NCBI RefSeq assembly: GCF_043757465.1
Contig: NZ_JAYVPL010000079.1
Span: 1-64,000, forward strand
Direction: 5' to 3'
DNA: 64,000 nt
DNA from: Armatimonas sp043757465
Lineage (GTDB): Bacteria; Armatimonadota; Armatimonadia; Armatimonadales; Armatimonadaceae
In this document: piece after piece, positions 26,052 through 33,721 of the stretch
Numbering within the stretch: the first letter of the stretch is position 1
How the letters are laid out: each line of letters begins with the position of its first letter
The notes under the pieces: model-generated
The model's database searches: none
The model's input: only the letters and a program-made list of their open reading frames with translations
Told to the model about the DNA's origin: nothing
Program-made: the position numbers and the translations under genes

Positions 26052-27172
26052 AGTTTATAGGCCTCAAAGATCCACTCGCGGATACGCCGGGCCGCGTCGC
26101 CATCGCCGTAAGGACTCGCCGCTCTTGCCATAGCGGCGTAGGATGCTTCGTTGGCGAGCAGCTCGCTCGCGGTATCGAAGACCACGGCCTCATCGGTGCC
26201 CACGAGCTTTGCATTGCCAGAGTGCACGCCCTCAGGTCGCTCGGTGGTCAGCCGCAGGATCAGCACGGGCTTTCCCAGCCCGGGTGCTTCTTCCTGCGCC
26301 CCGCCCGAGTCGGTGAGTAAGAAGTGGCTGGCCTTCATCACGTGCACAAACGGGAAGTAGTCCAGCGGCTCGGTGAGCAAGATCCGGTCATGATTCGCGA
26401 GCAGCGGCATGACCACCTCGCGCACGACGGGATTGCGGTGCATGGGGAAGACAACCCGGACATCGGGGAATTGCTCCACTAAGCGCCGGATCGCGCAGCA
26501 GGCGCTGGCCATCCGCTCGCCCCAGTTCTCGCGCCGGTGTGCGGTCACCAAAATAAGCCGCCCAGGCCGCGCGACAAACGCTGCGAGCGTGGGATCATCA
26601 AACGTGTAGTCGAGCTGTGAGACCGTGTGGAGAGCGTCCACCACGGTATTGCCCGTCACGCGAATGGTGTCTGGGGCGATGCCTTCGCGGAGCAAGTTCT
26701 CGCGCGAGAGCTCCGTGGGAGCGTAGTGGAAGTTCGTGAGGCGCGTGGTCAGCCGCCGGTTCATCTCCTCCGGGAAGGGATCGAACTTGTCGTCGGTGCG
26801 CAGGCCCGCCTCCACATGACCGAAGTCGGCTTGTGCATAGAACGCCGCCAGGCTCGCCGCAAACGTGGTTGTCGTGTCGCCCTGCGCGATCACCAGCTTT
26901 GGCTTCTCTTTTTCGAGCACAGGTTCCAGCGCCATTAACGCACGGCTGGTCAGCTCCGAGAGCGACTGGCCGGGCTTCATGAGCCCCAAGTCGTAATCGG
27001 GCTTTAGATTAAAGACCGAGAGCACCTGATCTAGCATCTCGCGGTGCTGCCCCGTGGAGATTGCGACCGTCCGGATCTGCTCGGGGTAGCGTAGCAGCTC
27101 CTTGACCAGCGGGGCCATCTTGACGGCATCGGGGCGTGTCCCAAAGATACAGGCGACTGTTAGCTTACTCAA
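26048..27172 (-). CDS. wecB: UDP-N-acetylglucosamine 2-epimerase (non-hydrolysing)
   Basis: A 374-residue GT-B-fold epimerase that interconverts UDP-GlcNAc and UDP-ManNAc. Family features are FGTRPDAVKMAPLV at the N-terminus, HVEAGLRT with the active-site residues, VTAHRRENWG, and LTDSGGAQEEAPGLGKPVL near the C-terminus. The start is TTG at 27172 inside the stop of the GNAT gene (TTGA); the frame is open further upstream, but that stretch is out-of-frame overlap with the GNAT gene and does not look family-like. With wecA two genes away, it probably supplies ManNAc for a lipid-linked surface polysaccharide. Confidence 0.9.
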   Translation of the reverse strand: MSKLTVACIFGTRPDAVKMAPLVKELLRYPEQIRTVAISTGQHREMLDQVLSVFNLKPDYDLGLMKPGQSLSELTSRALMALEPVLEKEKPKLVIAQGDTTTTFAASLAAFYAQADFGHVEAGLRTDDKFDPFPEEMNRRLTTRLTNFHYAPTELSRENLLREGIAPDTIRVTGNTVVDALHTVSQLDYTFDDPTLAAFVARPGRLILVTAHRRENWGERMASACCAIRRLVEQFPDVRVVFPMHRNPVVREVVMPLLANHDRILLTEPLDYFPFVHVMKASHFLLTDSGGAQEEAPGLGKPVLILRLTTERPEGVHSGNAKLVGTDEAVVFDTASELLANEASYAAMARAASPYGDGDAARRIREWIFEAYKL

Positions 27173-27768
27173 TGAACTAATTTCTCCCAGGCTTCGCGTG
27201 TCAGCTCGTAGCGGACGTAGAGGCGATTGCGTTCCTTGATGGTTCGCCACTCGCTCCCGATCTCACTCATGCCTATTTTTTCGAGCACACGCCGTGAACC
27301 CGTATTCTCATGGTCGGCAAAAGCGACCAGTTTCTGCCGCTTCAGTTCCTGAAAAACATAGTCGCGGCTCAGTACGGCGGCTTCGGTCATGATGCCCCTG
27401 CTCCAGAACTCTTGTGCGAGGATATAGCCCAGCTCGACATGCCGGTCACGGGCAAGAAGCTGCATAATATCCGTGGATCCAATCACTATGCTGGTCGCTT
27501 TCCAGACAATGGAGAACGCCAGCGACTCGCCACTGCGCCGACGCTCGCGTTGCTGGTCCAGAAACGCCTGGACTCCCCGCAGCTCGGAGGCGGGCTGCCA
27601 GGGCAGAAAATGCACGACCTTGGGATCTGCGACAAAGACGAACATGTCCTGGGCATCGCTGAGCTCCACGGGACGCAAGACAACACGCTCACCGATCAGC
27701 TCGATTGCGGGAAGCGGGGTGTCTTTTCGGGGTCGCCGAAACGAGAGCCGGGAGAGCAGTGCCTGCAT
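27169..27768 (-). CDS. GNAT acetyltransferase, RimJ/RimL type
   Basis: A 199-residue protein whose pattern (RVVLRPVELSDAQDMFVFVADP at the start, HVELGYILAQEFWSRGIMTEA in the acetyl-CoA region, then VAFADHENTGSRRVLEKIGM) is typical of ribosomal-protein or small-molecule N-acetyltransferases. It has a leaderless-type start, TAGAAT plus 8 nt plus ATG, with the -10 box overlapping the wecA stop codon. Its stop overlaps the wecB start. Whether it acetylates a sugar intermediate of the neighbouring pathway or a protein cannot be told. Confidence 0.82.
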   Translation of the reverse strand: MQALLSRLSFRRPRKDTPLPAIELIGERVVLRPVELSDAQDMFVFVADPKVVHFLPWQPASELRGVQAFLDQQRERRRSGESLAFSIVWKATSIVIGSTDIMQLLARDRHVELGYILAQEFWSRGIMTEAAVLSRDYVFQELKRQKLVAFADHENTGSRRVLEKIGMSEIGSEWRTIKERNRLYVRYELTREAWEKLVH

Positions 27769-27776
27769 ACTTGCTC

Positions 27777-27782
27777 ATTCTA
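27777..27782 (-). promoter_or_regulatory. -10 element of the GNAT-wecB unit (leaderless)
   Basis: TAGAAT on the minus strand, 8 nt before the ATG at 27768. The box includes the TAG stop of wecA, so the internal promoter is built into the end of the upstream gene. Confidence 0.5.
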
Positions 27783-28811
27783 CGGCTTTCGGCCCCACCA
27801 GACCAGCAGGAGCGCGATCAGGCAGGTGACAAACGTGAGTCCGTAGATCGCCCAGACCGCCTTTGTCACCGAGAGGCCGCGCTCCGTGAGGCGATGGTGG
27901 ATGTGGGATTTGTCTGCCTCGGTGATTTTTTTCCCCTGCGCCGCCCGCCGCCCGATCACGTAGAGCGCATCAAAGACGGGGACACCCAGTACGATCAGGG
28001 GCAGAAATACCGCTGCGGCCACAGGCACTTTAAACGCCCCCACCACCGCCAGCATCGCCAGCATAAATCCTAGAAAATAAGAACCCACCGTCCCCATGAA
28101 GATCGAAGCGGGGTTGTAGTTGTAGCGAAGAAAGCCCACGGATGCCCCAAAAGTGGCCGCTGCCAGGAGTGCGACAGTCGGCTCGGGCGTGCGCGAGAAA
28201 GCCGCCATTAGCCCCATGGTCGCCGCCGCGATCCCCCCGACCCCCGCCGCGAGGCCGTCCAGCCCGTCGAGAAAATCAAAGGTCTTGGTGGCCAGAAACA
28301 CCCAGAACATTGTCAAGGGCACCGAAAACCAGCCCAGCGAGAGATACGAGCCCGGGATGAGGTTCGGCACCGGGTTGGTCGTGCCCTCAATCCGTGCTCC
28401 AAAGAGCGCCGCAACCAGGCCCGCAAAGAGCAGCCCCAGAGCCTGGAGCTTAGGGGAGAGATCACGCTGATCGTCGAGCGCTCCGATCACGGAGACAATC
28501 CCGCCGCCCAGCAAAATCCCCAGGATCGGGTGTGAGGGAATTCCCCAAAGAGGCTTCAGGTGTGGGCGCGGGTCGGTAGCAATCAGGCTAGGCAGGTTTC
28601 CGTAGAGACGAAGTGCGACAAAAGCGGCGAAAAAGCCGATGACGATAGCAATTCCTCCCCACGATGCGGTTGGCTCCGTGTGTACATCACGTGCGCGGGG
28701 GACTTTGATGACACCGTAGCGAAATGCCAGCCGCCTGATGGGAGGGGTGAGCGCTATCGTGACGGTACCGGCCAGCAGTGCGGCGTACACCATCGGACTG
28801 AGAAGATTCAT
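27780..28811 (-). CDS. wecA: undecaprenyl-phosphate GlcNAc-1-phosphate transferase (WecA/TagO family)
   Basis: A 343-residue member of the MraY/WecA polyprenol-phosphate sugar-1-phosphate transferases with about ten helices. Diagnostic stretches are PTASWGGIAIVIGF, the cytoplasmic motif GALDDQRDLSPKLQ, FLDGLDGLAAGVGGIAA with the metal-binding aspartates, and a late histidine cluster, HIHHRLTERGLS. It attaches GlcNAc-1-P to undecaprenyl phosphate, the first step of many surface glycans. The leaderless-type start (TATTAT, 8 nt, ATG) abuts the comEB stop. It pairs functionally with wecB and with uppP, which recycles the carrier. Confidence 0.9.
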   Translation of the reverse strand: MNLLSPMVYAALLAGTVTIALTPPIRRLAFRYGVIKVPRARDVHTEPTASWGGIAIVIGFFAAFVALRLYGNLPSLIATDPRPHLKPLWGIPSHPILGILLGGGIVSVIGALDDQRDLSPKLQALGLLFAGLVAALFGARIEGTTNPVPNLIPGSYLSLGWFSVPLTMFWVFLATKTFDFLDGLDGLAAGVGGIAAATMGLMAAFSRTPEPTVALLAAATFGASVGFLRYNYNPASIFMGTVGSYFLGFMLAMLAVVGAFKVPVAAAVFLPLIVLGVPVFDALYVIGRRAAQGKKITEADKSHIHHRLTERGLSVTKAVWAIYGLTFVTCLIALLLVWWGRKP

Positions 28812-29276
28812 CTACCGCAATAATACCGCGTCCCAGCCCTCGGCGTTACGCTGGGGGGGCTCTGGTAGGCAAACTATTTCCACTCCCGCCGCCTCCAGAA
28901 CCTCACGCGCCCAGCCCTCGGGGCCGTCGCCAAAGAACACGACCCGCACAATGCCCGCTCCGACGATCATACGTGCGCAGACATGGCACGGACGGCACGT
29001 CGTGTACATCGTCGCGCTCTTGGTGTGAACTCCATGAAGCGCCGCCTGTGCAATCGCATTTTGCTCGGCGTGCAGCGTACGGATGCAGCGCCCGTCTTCG
29101 AGTAAGCAACCCACTTCGGTGCAGTGCGGCTGCCCCGGCGGCGAGCCATTGTAGCCCGTCGTGAGAATACGCCGATCCCTTACGATCACTGCTCCGACAT
29201 GCCGACGCTCGCACGTCGAGCGCGTCGCCACTTCACGGGCAATGCTCAGAAAATACTCATCCCACGATGGGCGCAT
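28812..29276 (-). CDS. comEB: dCMP deaminase / ComEB-type cytidine-deaminase-fold protein
   Basis: A 154-residue zinc deaminase. Zinc ligands and the catalytic glutamate lie in TLHAEQNAI, with the two cysteines in TCRPCHVC. The N-terminus MRPSWDEYFLSIA is typical of dCMP deaminases, which make dUMP for thymidylate synthesis. The ATG at 29276 is chosen over an earlier in-frame start because the residues before it are encoded by a palindromic repeat and because the repeat's GGGGG lies 4 nt before the ATG, acting as ribosome binding site. The glyA gene lies just upstream, a natural partner since SHMT feeds one-carbon units to thymidylate synthesis. Confidence 0.85.
   Translation of the reverse strand: MRPSWDEYFLSIAREVATRSTCERRHVGAVIVRDRRILTTGYNGSPPGQPHCTEVGCLLEDGRCIRTLHAEQNAIAQAALHGVHTKSATMYTTCRPCHVCARMIVGAGIVRVVFFGDGPEGWAREVLEAAGVEIVCLPEPPQRNAEGWDAVLLR
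28820..28825 (-). promoter_or_regulatory. -10 element of wecA (leaderless)
   Basis: TATTAT on the minus strand with 8 nt to the ATG at 28811. The intervening bases include the comEB stop codon. Confidence 0.5.
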
Positions 29277-29280
29277 CCAA

Positions 29281-29305
29281 CCCCCTAACCCCCGCCCAGC
29301 GGGGG
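29281..29305 (-). repeat. C5/G5 palindromic repeat with G-tract tail, copy 2 (supplies comEB ribosome binding site)
   Basis: On the minus strand it reads CCCCCGC-TGG-GCGGGGG, then TTAGGGGG, followed by TTGG and the comEB ATG. It is the same element as at 1447 and 59005. Its terminal G-tract sits where a Shine-Dalgarno sequence should be. It fills most of the glyA-comEB gap. Confidence 0.65.
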
Positions 29306-29318
29306 AACCCATCTGGAT

Positions 29319-30611
29319 TTATCCCCATGCCGGGAATTTATTACAGAGGGTCTTGACTTCCTCGCGGATTCCGGCGATCAGGGCATCGTCGTGGCGCTGC
29401 TCCAGAGCGCGGTTGATCAGCTCGGCGATAATCGGCATCTCGGTCTCGGTCATGCCGCGCGTGGTGACGGCAGGCGTCCCGAGGCGCAGGCCGCTGGTCT
29501 TAAACGGGGGATTGGGGTCGTTGGGGATGGCGTTTTTGTTGGCGGTGATCCCGGCCAGATCCAGCACTTCCTGGGCGCGCTTGCCATTGAGCTTCTTGGC
29601 ACGCAGGTCCACGAGCATCAGGTGGTTGTCGGTGCCACCCGAAACAAGCCGGAAGCCATGGCTGACGACGGCCTCGGCCAGCGCTTTAGCATTCTTGCGA
29701 ATCTGGGCCTGGTACGTGGCAAAGCTCGGGTCCATCGCCTCTTTGAAACAGACAGCTTTACCGGCGATGACGTGCATCAGCGGGCCGCCCTGCATCCCCG
29801 GAAAGACCGCCATGTTGAGCAGATCAGAGAGCAGGCGCGTCTCACCTTTGTTATTCTTGATGCCCAGCGGGTTCTCTGTGTCTTTTCCGGCGAGTATTAA
29901 TCCGCCGCGCGGACCGCGCAGGGTTTTATGGGTTGTGGTGGTCACGACATGCGCGTGGGGCAGCGGCGACGGGTGCTCGCCACCCGCCACGAGTCCGGCG
30001 ATATGGGCCATGTCCACCCAGAACGCCGCCCCGACTTCGTCGGCGATCTCGCGCAGAATCTTCCAGTCAATGATGCGAGGATAGACCGTCGCGCCGCCCA
30101 GGATCATCTTGGGCTTGTGTTTTTTAGCGAGATCGCGAATCTGATCGTAGTCGAGCGTCTCGTCGGCGTTGAGGCCATAGGCAATGGGCTCATAGATAAA
30201 ACCGGAGAAGTTCACGGGGGAGCCGTGCGTTAAGTGGCCGCCTTGCGCAAGATCCATCGCCAGAAACTTATCGCCGGGCTTCATCAGGGCAAAAAAAACG
30301 GCCATGTTGGCGTTGGCACCGGAGTGGGGCTGGACATTGGCGTACTCGGCGTTAAAGAGCTTGCACGCCCGCTCGATGGCGAGGTTCTCGACCACGTCCA
30401 CGTGCTCACAGCCGCCGTAGTAGCGCCGTCCGGGGTAGCCCTCGGCGTACTTATTGGTCAGGCTGGAGCCCTGGGCCTCACGCACGGCGCGGGAGACAAT
30501 ATTCTCGCTGGCGATCAGCTCCAGCTTATCTTCCTGGCGGTGGTCTTCCGCGCAGATGGCGGCAAAAATATCGGGGTCGGACTGGGAGAGGGGGGCGCTA
30601 AATGTATTCAC
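29319..30611 (-). CDS. glyA: serine hydroxymethyltransferase
   Basis: A 430-residue PLP enzyme converting serine and tetrahydrofolate to glycine and methylene-tetrahydrofolate. The PLP lysine lies in VVTTTTHKTLRGPRGG near residue 237. Substrate-binding stretches such as YAEGYPGRRYYGGCEHVD near residue 55 are intact. The length matches bacterial SHMT (about 415-430). The start is GTG, 7 nt after TACAAT, without a Shine-Dalgarno sequence, so it is probably leaderless. It heads a minus-strand series with comEB, wecA, GNAT, wecB and the AI-2E gene. Confidence 0.95.
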   Translation of the reverse strand: MNTFSAPLSQSDPDIFAAICAEDHRQEDKLELIASENIVSRAVREAQGSSLTNKYAEGYPGRRYYGGCEHVDVVENLAIERACKLFNAEYANVQPHSGANANMAVFFALMKPGDKFLAMDLAQGGHLTHGSPVNFSGFIYEPIAYGLNADETLDYDQIRDLAKKHKPKMILGGATVYPRIIDWKILREIADEVGAAFWVDMAHIAGLVAGGEHPSPLPHAHVVTTTTHKTLRGPRGGLILAGKDTENPLGIKNNKGETRLLSDLLNMAVFPGMQGGPLMHVIAGKAVCFKEAMDPSFATYQAQIRKNAKALAEAVVSHGFRLVSGGTDNHLMLVDLRAKKLNGKRAQEVLDLAGITANKNAIPNDPNPPFKTSGLRLGTPAVTTRGMTETEMPIIAELINRALEQRHDDALIAGIREEVKTLCNKFPAWG

Positions 30612-30618
30612 GGGGATT

Positions 30619-30624
30619 ATTGTA
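30619..30624 (-). promoter_or_regulatory. -10 element of glyA (leaderless)
   Basis: TACAAT on the minus strand, 7 nt (AATCCCC) before the GTG start at 30611. Confidence 0.6.
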
Positions 30625-30660
30625 CCGCGTCGGGCTCGCTCTCAGAATCGCGCCTATTTG

Positions 30661-31188
30661 TTAGGGCAGCTTCGTGAAGCCGCCTTTTACGTGGCCGTCC
30701 ACGAATCCTATCCAGCCCGTCTTGTTTTTGTGCCGCCCGGCAAAGCTGCTCATTGCATCGTGGGCGTTGGGTTTGAGGTTGGAGGATTCGTAGAGCAGGG
30801 GGCGAGTCGCGTGGGGCGCTCCAACATTGTCAAGCGAGCGCCCCGAGAGGCGGTCGTCCATTGCATAGCCGACTCCGTGACCCGAAGGGCGCTCAGGGCA
30901 AACTAGTGCCTTGTTTTTGTAGTAGGGATAGGTCGCGTCGTACCAATTGCTGGCAAGAGGCAGGTGCTCGTCGTAGTCCTGCGTGTACATCATGGCTGCA
31001 AGACTGAGTTGCTTCCCATAGCTAAGGCAGCCCGGACGACTAGCGCTTGATGCTTGGTCAAAGATGGGCTTTAGGAATGCGGTGAGAACTCCCAGGATTC
31101 CCAGAACGACGAGTAGCTCCTTAAGATTGAACGTGAATAATCCCGTTCGTCGCTGTGGCTGTGGTGGTTGGTACCGAGGGGTATTCAT
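30661..31188 (-). CDS. pseudopilin-like protein, H-X9-DG type, paralogue A
   Basis: A 175-residue protein. A Pro/Gln-rich basic N-terminus precedes a single hydrophobic helix with a conserved Glu (LKELLVVLGILGVLTAFLKPIF). The soluble domain contains YAMDDRLSGRSLDNVGAPH, LLYESSNLKPNAHD and the C-terminal FVDGHVKGG, a hallmark of DUF1559-like pseudopilins of Planctomycetes and Armatimonadota. The usual G-F-T-L-I-E cleavage site is degenerate (GLFTFNLKE), so processing by prepilin peptidase is uncertain. It overlaps paralogue B by 4 nt (ATGA) and is about 40% alike in the second half. Probable inner-membrane or surface role, otherwise unknown. Confidence 0.7.
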   Translation of the reverse strand: MNTPRYQPPQPQRRTGLFTFNLKELLVVLGILGVLTAFLKPIFDQASSASRPGCLSYGKQLSLAAMMYTQDYDEHLPLASNWYDATYPYYKNKALVCPERPSGHGVGYAMDDRLSGRSLDNVGAPHATRPLLYESSNLKPNAHDAMSSFAGRHKNKTGWIGFVDGHVKGGFTKLP

Positions 31189-31739
31189 GGGGCGAGGATG
31201 CCTTTCCGAACCAGTTGTTCGCCGGGCTCTTGTTCGTACATTTTTACGTGACCATCCACGAAGGCGATGGATGCGTATCCATGCCTGACGGTGAAGCTGA
31301 TGCCAGGGTCGTTGGCGTTGGGAGTGAGATTGGAGGATTCGTAGAGGAGAACGCGTGTCTCGTGCGGTGCGCCGATCTTTTCCAGTGACCTGCTTGAGAG
31401 GCGGCTATCCATCGCATAGCCCAACACGCTGGGAACAGAGTGCGAAAGTGAGGGGCAAGAGCCTTTTTCTTCCTTCAAATAGTTTGACGAAACGGTCTGC
31501 CACTGCGAGGCGGGAGGGAGATTGCCGTCGTTATCGGTGGCGTATTGGAGCAGGGCATTACTTCGTGAACGTAGATTGGAAGAACAGCTCGCCTGCCGAC
31601 CCATGTCCTGTGCTTGACGGAAAACGGGTAGGAGAATTATGGTCAGTAGGGAGACAGTGACCACACATGCCAGAACCTCCTTGGGCGGCAGTTTCAGCAA
31701 AGGCTTGGGAGGTTCGTAGCGGGGCCGGGGTTGGCTCAT
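31185..31739 (-). CDS. pseudopilin-like protein, paralogue B
   Basis: A 184-residue protein with the same plan as its neighbours. It has an N-terminal MSQPRPRYEPPKP stretch, one hydrophobic helix after a conserved Glu (KEVLACVVTVSLLTIILLPVF), then YAMDSRLSSRSLEKIGAPHE, LLYESSNLTPNANDPG and AFVDGHVKMY. The glycine that normally precedes the prepilin cleavage site is replaced by Pro/Lys, so it may stay uncleaved. It overlaps both neighbours by 4 nt and so is translated as part of a three-gene unit with the 117-residue protein upstream and paralogue A downstream. Confidence 0.7.
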   Translation of the reverse strand: MSQPRPRYEPPKPLLKLPPKEVLACVVTVSLLTIILLPVFRQAQDMGRQASCSSNLRSRSNALLQYATDNDGNLPPASQWQTVSSNYLKEEKGSCPSLSHSVPSVLGYAMDSRLSSRSLEKIGAPHETRVLLYESSNLTPNANDPGISFTVRHGYASIAFVDGHVKMYEQEPGEQLVRKGILAP

Positions 31740-32089
31740 AGTTTTGGCGGTGTGTGTGTGCTTTTTTTGCGCTCGCTGGTGCGGGTGCCTCCGGCTAGCT
31801 CGTACTCGGAGGAGTCTTTGCCGTATTGGGCGGCGATGGCGGAGAGTGCCTGGGTGTAGAGCTTTTCAAGCTGTCTCTCTTTGGCCGCGAGCTGGTTGGT
31901 GCTGTCGTCGAGGGCGATAATGAGCGCGTTGTGAGCATCAAGGGCTTGCTGGGCGCTGAGCGCGGCAGTATCGAGTGCAGCCAGGCTGAGGTTGGGGGGA
32001 AGGTTGGGAACGGGGGATATCTGCTTGATTCCCTGGAGCCGCGCCTTGAACGCGTCGAGTGTCGCCGAAGATCGTCGCTGTCGTGCCAT
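31736..32089 (-). CDS. conserved 117-residue protein of unknown function
   Basis: A small, mostly helical, Ala/Leu-rich protein. The N-terminus is basic (MARQRRSSATLDAFKARLQG), and a long helix (about 45-95) ends in YGKDSSEYELAGGTRTSERKK. That last pattern is one I remember from uncharacterised small proteins in cyanobacteria and other phyla. The ATG at 32089 is fixed by AGGAGG 8 nt upstream, one of the few strong ribosome binding sites in the window. It is the first gene of the unit with pseudopilin-like paralogues B and A. Confidence 0.65.
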   Translation of the reverse strand: MARQRRSSATLDAFKARLQGIKQISPVPNLPPNLSLAALDTAALSAQQALDAHNALIIALDDSTNQLAAKERQLEKLYTQALSAIAAQYGKDSSEYELAGGTRTSERKKSTHTPPKL

Positions 32090-32097
32090 GTTATAAA

Positions 32098-32103
32098 CCT
32101 CCT
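32098..32103 (-). promoter_or_regulatory. strong Shine-Dalgarno sequence of the 117-residue protein gene
   Basis: AGGAGG on the minus strand, 8 nt before the ATG at 32089. It rules out the in-frame upstream codon at 32107, which would lie on the wrong side of the site. Confidence 0.75.
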
Positions 32104-32296
32104 GCACGGGATGCGTGCGCTGTTAAAATTATCTCGCTGACTTTTATTTTTGTCAAGCCCGAGGCTGCATCAGCCGCGTCGCGTGTTACTTCGAGTGCGT
32201 CATGGGTAATAGTTGACTCATCCAACATTGTTTTCATCGTGCCAGGAGTTACACTTAACACAATCAGAGTTACTTTCCACACGCCGACTGTTATTT

Positions 32297-32878
32297 CTAG
32301 CGCATGCCCCGTAGGGTCGCCGCGTCGCCTTCTTGCTGTGTAGCGCTACTGACCTGGCCCTCCAGGGTGATGAGATAGCCATGATGTGGCTGTTTCGTGA
32401 CCATGTCTCGGTGCCGGGCCGCGAACTGTGTACCGGGCGTGTGGGCATTTCGCTGGAGCAGACTGGTCTCAAAAAAGAGGATGCGTTGGGAAGAACTCTC
32501 AAGGCTGTTCAGAGAGACACCACTCAGATGGCTATCCATTGCAAAACCCAGGCCGTTTTTGTCGAGGAAATTCACCTCCAAGCAAGAGCGGTTCTCTAGC
32601 GCTTTATCGGGCAGGAACGGTATGAGCGCATCTTGCCAGCGGGTGGCAGGCATCAAGGTCTGGTCGTAGTCAGCGGCATACATCAGCGTTGCTTGGGAGC
32701 GCTGGCGTGCTGTCTCCATGCATTTTTCTTCACCATTCGAGATCGAAACACTTCTTATTATGGGAATAAGTGTCGCGGCAAGAATTGCGATAATTGCGAC
32801 GCAGAAAACCACCTCTATCGGTTTAATTTTGATCCACGGCTTCGGCGGCTCGTAGTGCGGGTGATGTGGCTGGCTCAT
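32297..32878 (-). CDS. pseudopilin-like protein, paralogue C (divergent)
   Basis: A 193-residue member of the same family: MSQPHHPHYEPPKP N-terminus, conserved Glu before the hydrophobic helix (IEVVFCVAIIAILAATLIPII), FAMDSHLSGVSLNSLESSSQ, LFFETSLLQRNAHTPG. The C-terminal FVDGHVK signature of the other two is decayed to LEGQVSSAT, and the tail is unrelated. The start at 32878 lies 5 nt after TACACT, so it looks leaderless. It forms its own unit, separated by about 200 nt from the downstream three genes. Confidence 0.68.
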   Translation of the reverse strand: MSQPHHPHYEPPKPWIKIKPIEVVFCVAIIAILAATLIPIIRSVSISNGEEKCMETARQRSQATLMYAADYDQTLMPATRWQDALIPFLPDKALENRSCLEVNFLDKNGLGFAMDSHLSGVSLNSLESSSQRILFFETSLLQRNAHTPGTQFAARHRDMVTKQPHHGYLITLEGQVSSATQQEGDAATLRGMR

Positions 32879-32883
32879 ATGAT

Positions 32884-32889
32884 AGTGTA
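32884..32889 (-). promoter_or_regulatory. -10 element of pseudopilin-like paralogue C (leaderless)
   Basis: TACACT on the minus strand, 5 nt before the ATG at 32878. Confidence 0.55.
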
Positions 32890-32910
32890 ACGTGATTTTC
32901 CGTGGTTTGG

Positions 32911-33669
32911 TTACGTCGCCGTGCCAAAGCCCTGGTGCTGGATTTCGATGGCGAGCTGCTCCTGTGTAGCCCAGCGCACTCGATCCGCTGTCCCCACATC
33001 CAAAACCGTGGCGCGGCCATTGGTGCCGGGATCGAAGTCGCGGTAGATCACGCGAAGCTGCGACGGGTCTTCGCAGAACCACCAGACGAGTCCGGCGCAC
33101 ATGCGGCAGGGTTTGAGGGTGGAGAGGAGAGTCGCGCCTGCGGGGATGCGCTGCCCGGTGTTGGCCCAGGCATCGCGGATCGCTTCCAGCTCCGCATGGC
33201 GCGTGCGGTTCTGAGAGCCGGAGTTGATCGCCTGCCCCAGAAGCCTGCCGTCTCTATCCAGAACGAGCGCTGCAACAGGACGGTTCGCTTTGTAGCGCTC
33301 GGACTCGTGGCGTGGAATCTCGGCCTCAAGCTGGTTGCAGAGCGCAAACGCCTCCGAAAGCGCCAGGGAAATGGGATTGAAAGTATCCATGGTGCGTTCG
33401 GGCAGAAGCGAGGGAAGCTCCTCGCCTAGCAGAGTTCCGGGATAGTGCTGTCCCACGGTGATGCGCTTGGCTGCGACACGGATCACGCCATCGCAGAACG
33501 GTGTTTTTGAGCCCGAAAGATAAATACGATTGCGCACCATCGAGCGCGCTTGCTGCGGATAGTGCTCATAAATCCCCTGGATCAGACGCGAGACCGCCGT
33601 CTCCGGCACAAGCCCGGTGGGAGCTGCCGCCCAAAACACCTGCCCCTCGTGCTCCAACCAAGCCCTCAT
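32911..33669 (-). CDS. cytidine-deaminase-fold protein, possibly Bd3614 type
   Basis: A 252-residue protein. The C-terminal half carries the zinc deaminase core: RHAELEAIRDAW supplies His and the catalytic Glu, and TLKPCRMCAGL supplies the paired cysteines. The N-terminal half (about 1-110) is not a known nucleotide-deaminase domain. The layout recalls the Bd3614-like deaminases, described from comparative genomics as possible nucleic-acid deaminases; that assignment is from memory. AGAGG lies 7 nt before the ATG. Its neighbours (aroC, pseudopilins) do not suggest a toxin system, and no immunity gene is evident. Confidence 0.65.
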   Translation of the reverse strand: MRAWLEHEGQVFWAAAPTGLVPETAVSRLIQGIYEHYPQQARSMVRNRIYLSGSKTPFCDGVIRVAAKRITVGQHYPGTLLGEELPSLLPERTMDTFNPISLALSEAFALCNQLEAEIPRHESERYKANRPVAALVLDRDGRLLGQAINSGSQNRTRHAELEAIRDAWANTGQRIPAGATLLSTLKPCRMCAGLVWWFCEDPSQLRVIYRDFDPGTNGRATVLDVGTADRVRWATQEQLAIEIQHQGFGTAT

Positions 33670-33689
33670 CCACGCACCTCTGGAGGCCC

Positions 33690-33714
33690 ATTCATGGGTC
33701 TTGCCGCAACAGCG
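33690..33714 (-). repeat. small CCCAT/ATGGG hairpin upstream of the deaminase gene
   Basis: CCCAT-TC-ATGGG lies in the gap between aroC and the deaminase start and is followed on the plus strand by a second GGGCCCATTTATG stretch. It weakly resembles the CCCAC-TGAA-GTGGG hairpins at 57267 and 43926. It may be a relic of the same repeat family or a transcription stop for aroC. Confidence 0.3.
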
Positions 33715-33721
33715 GGCCCAT

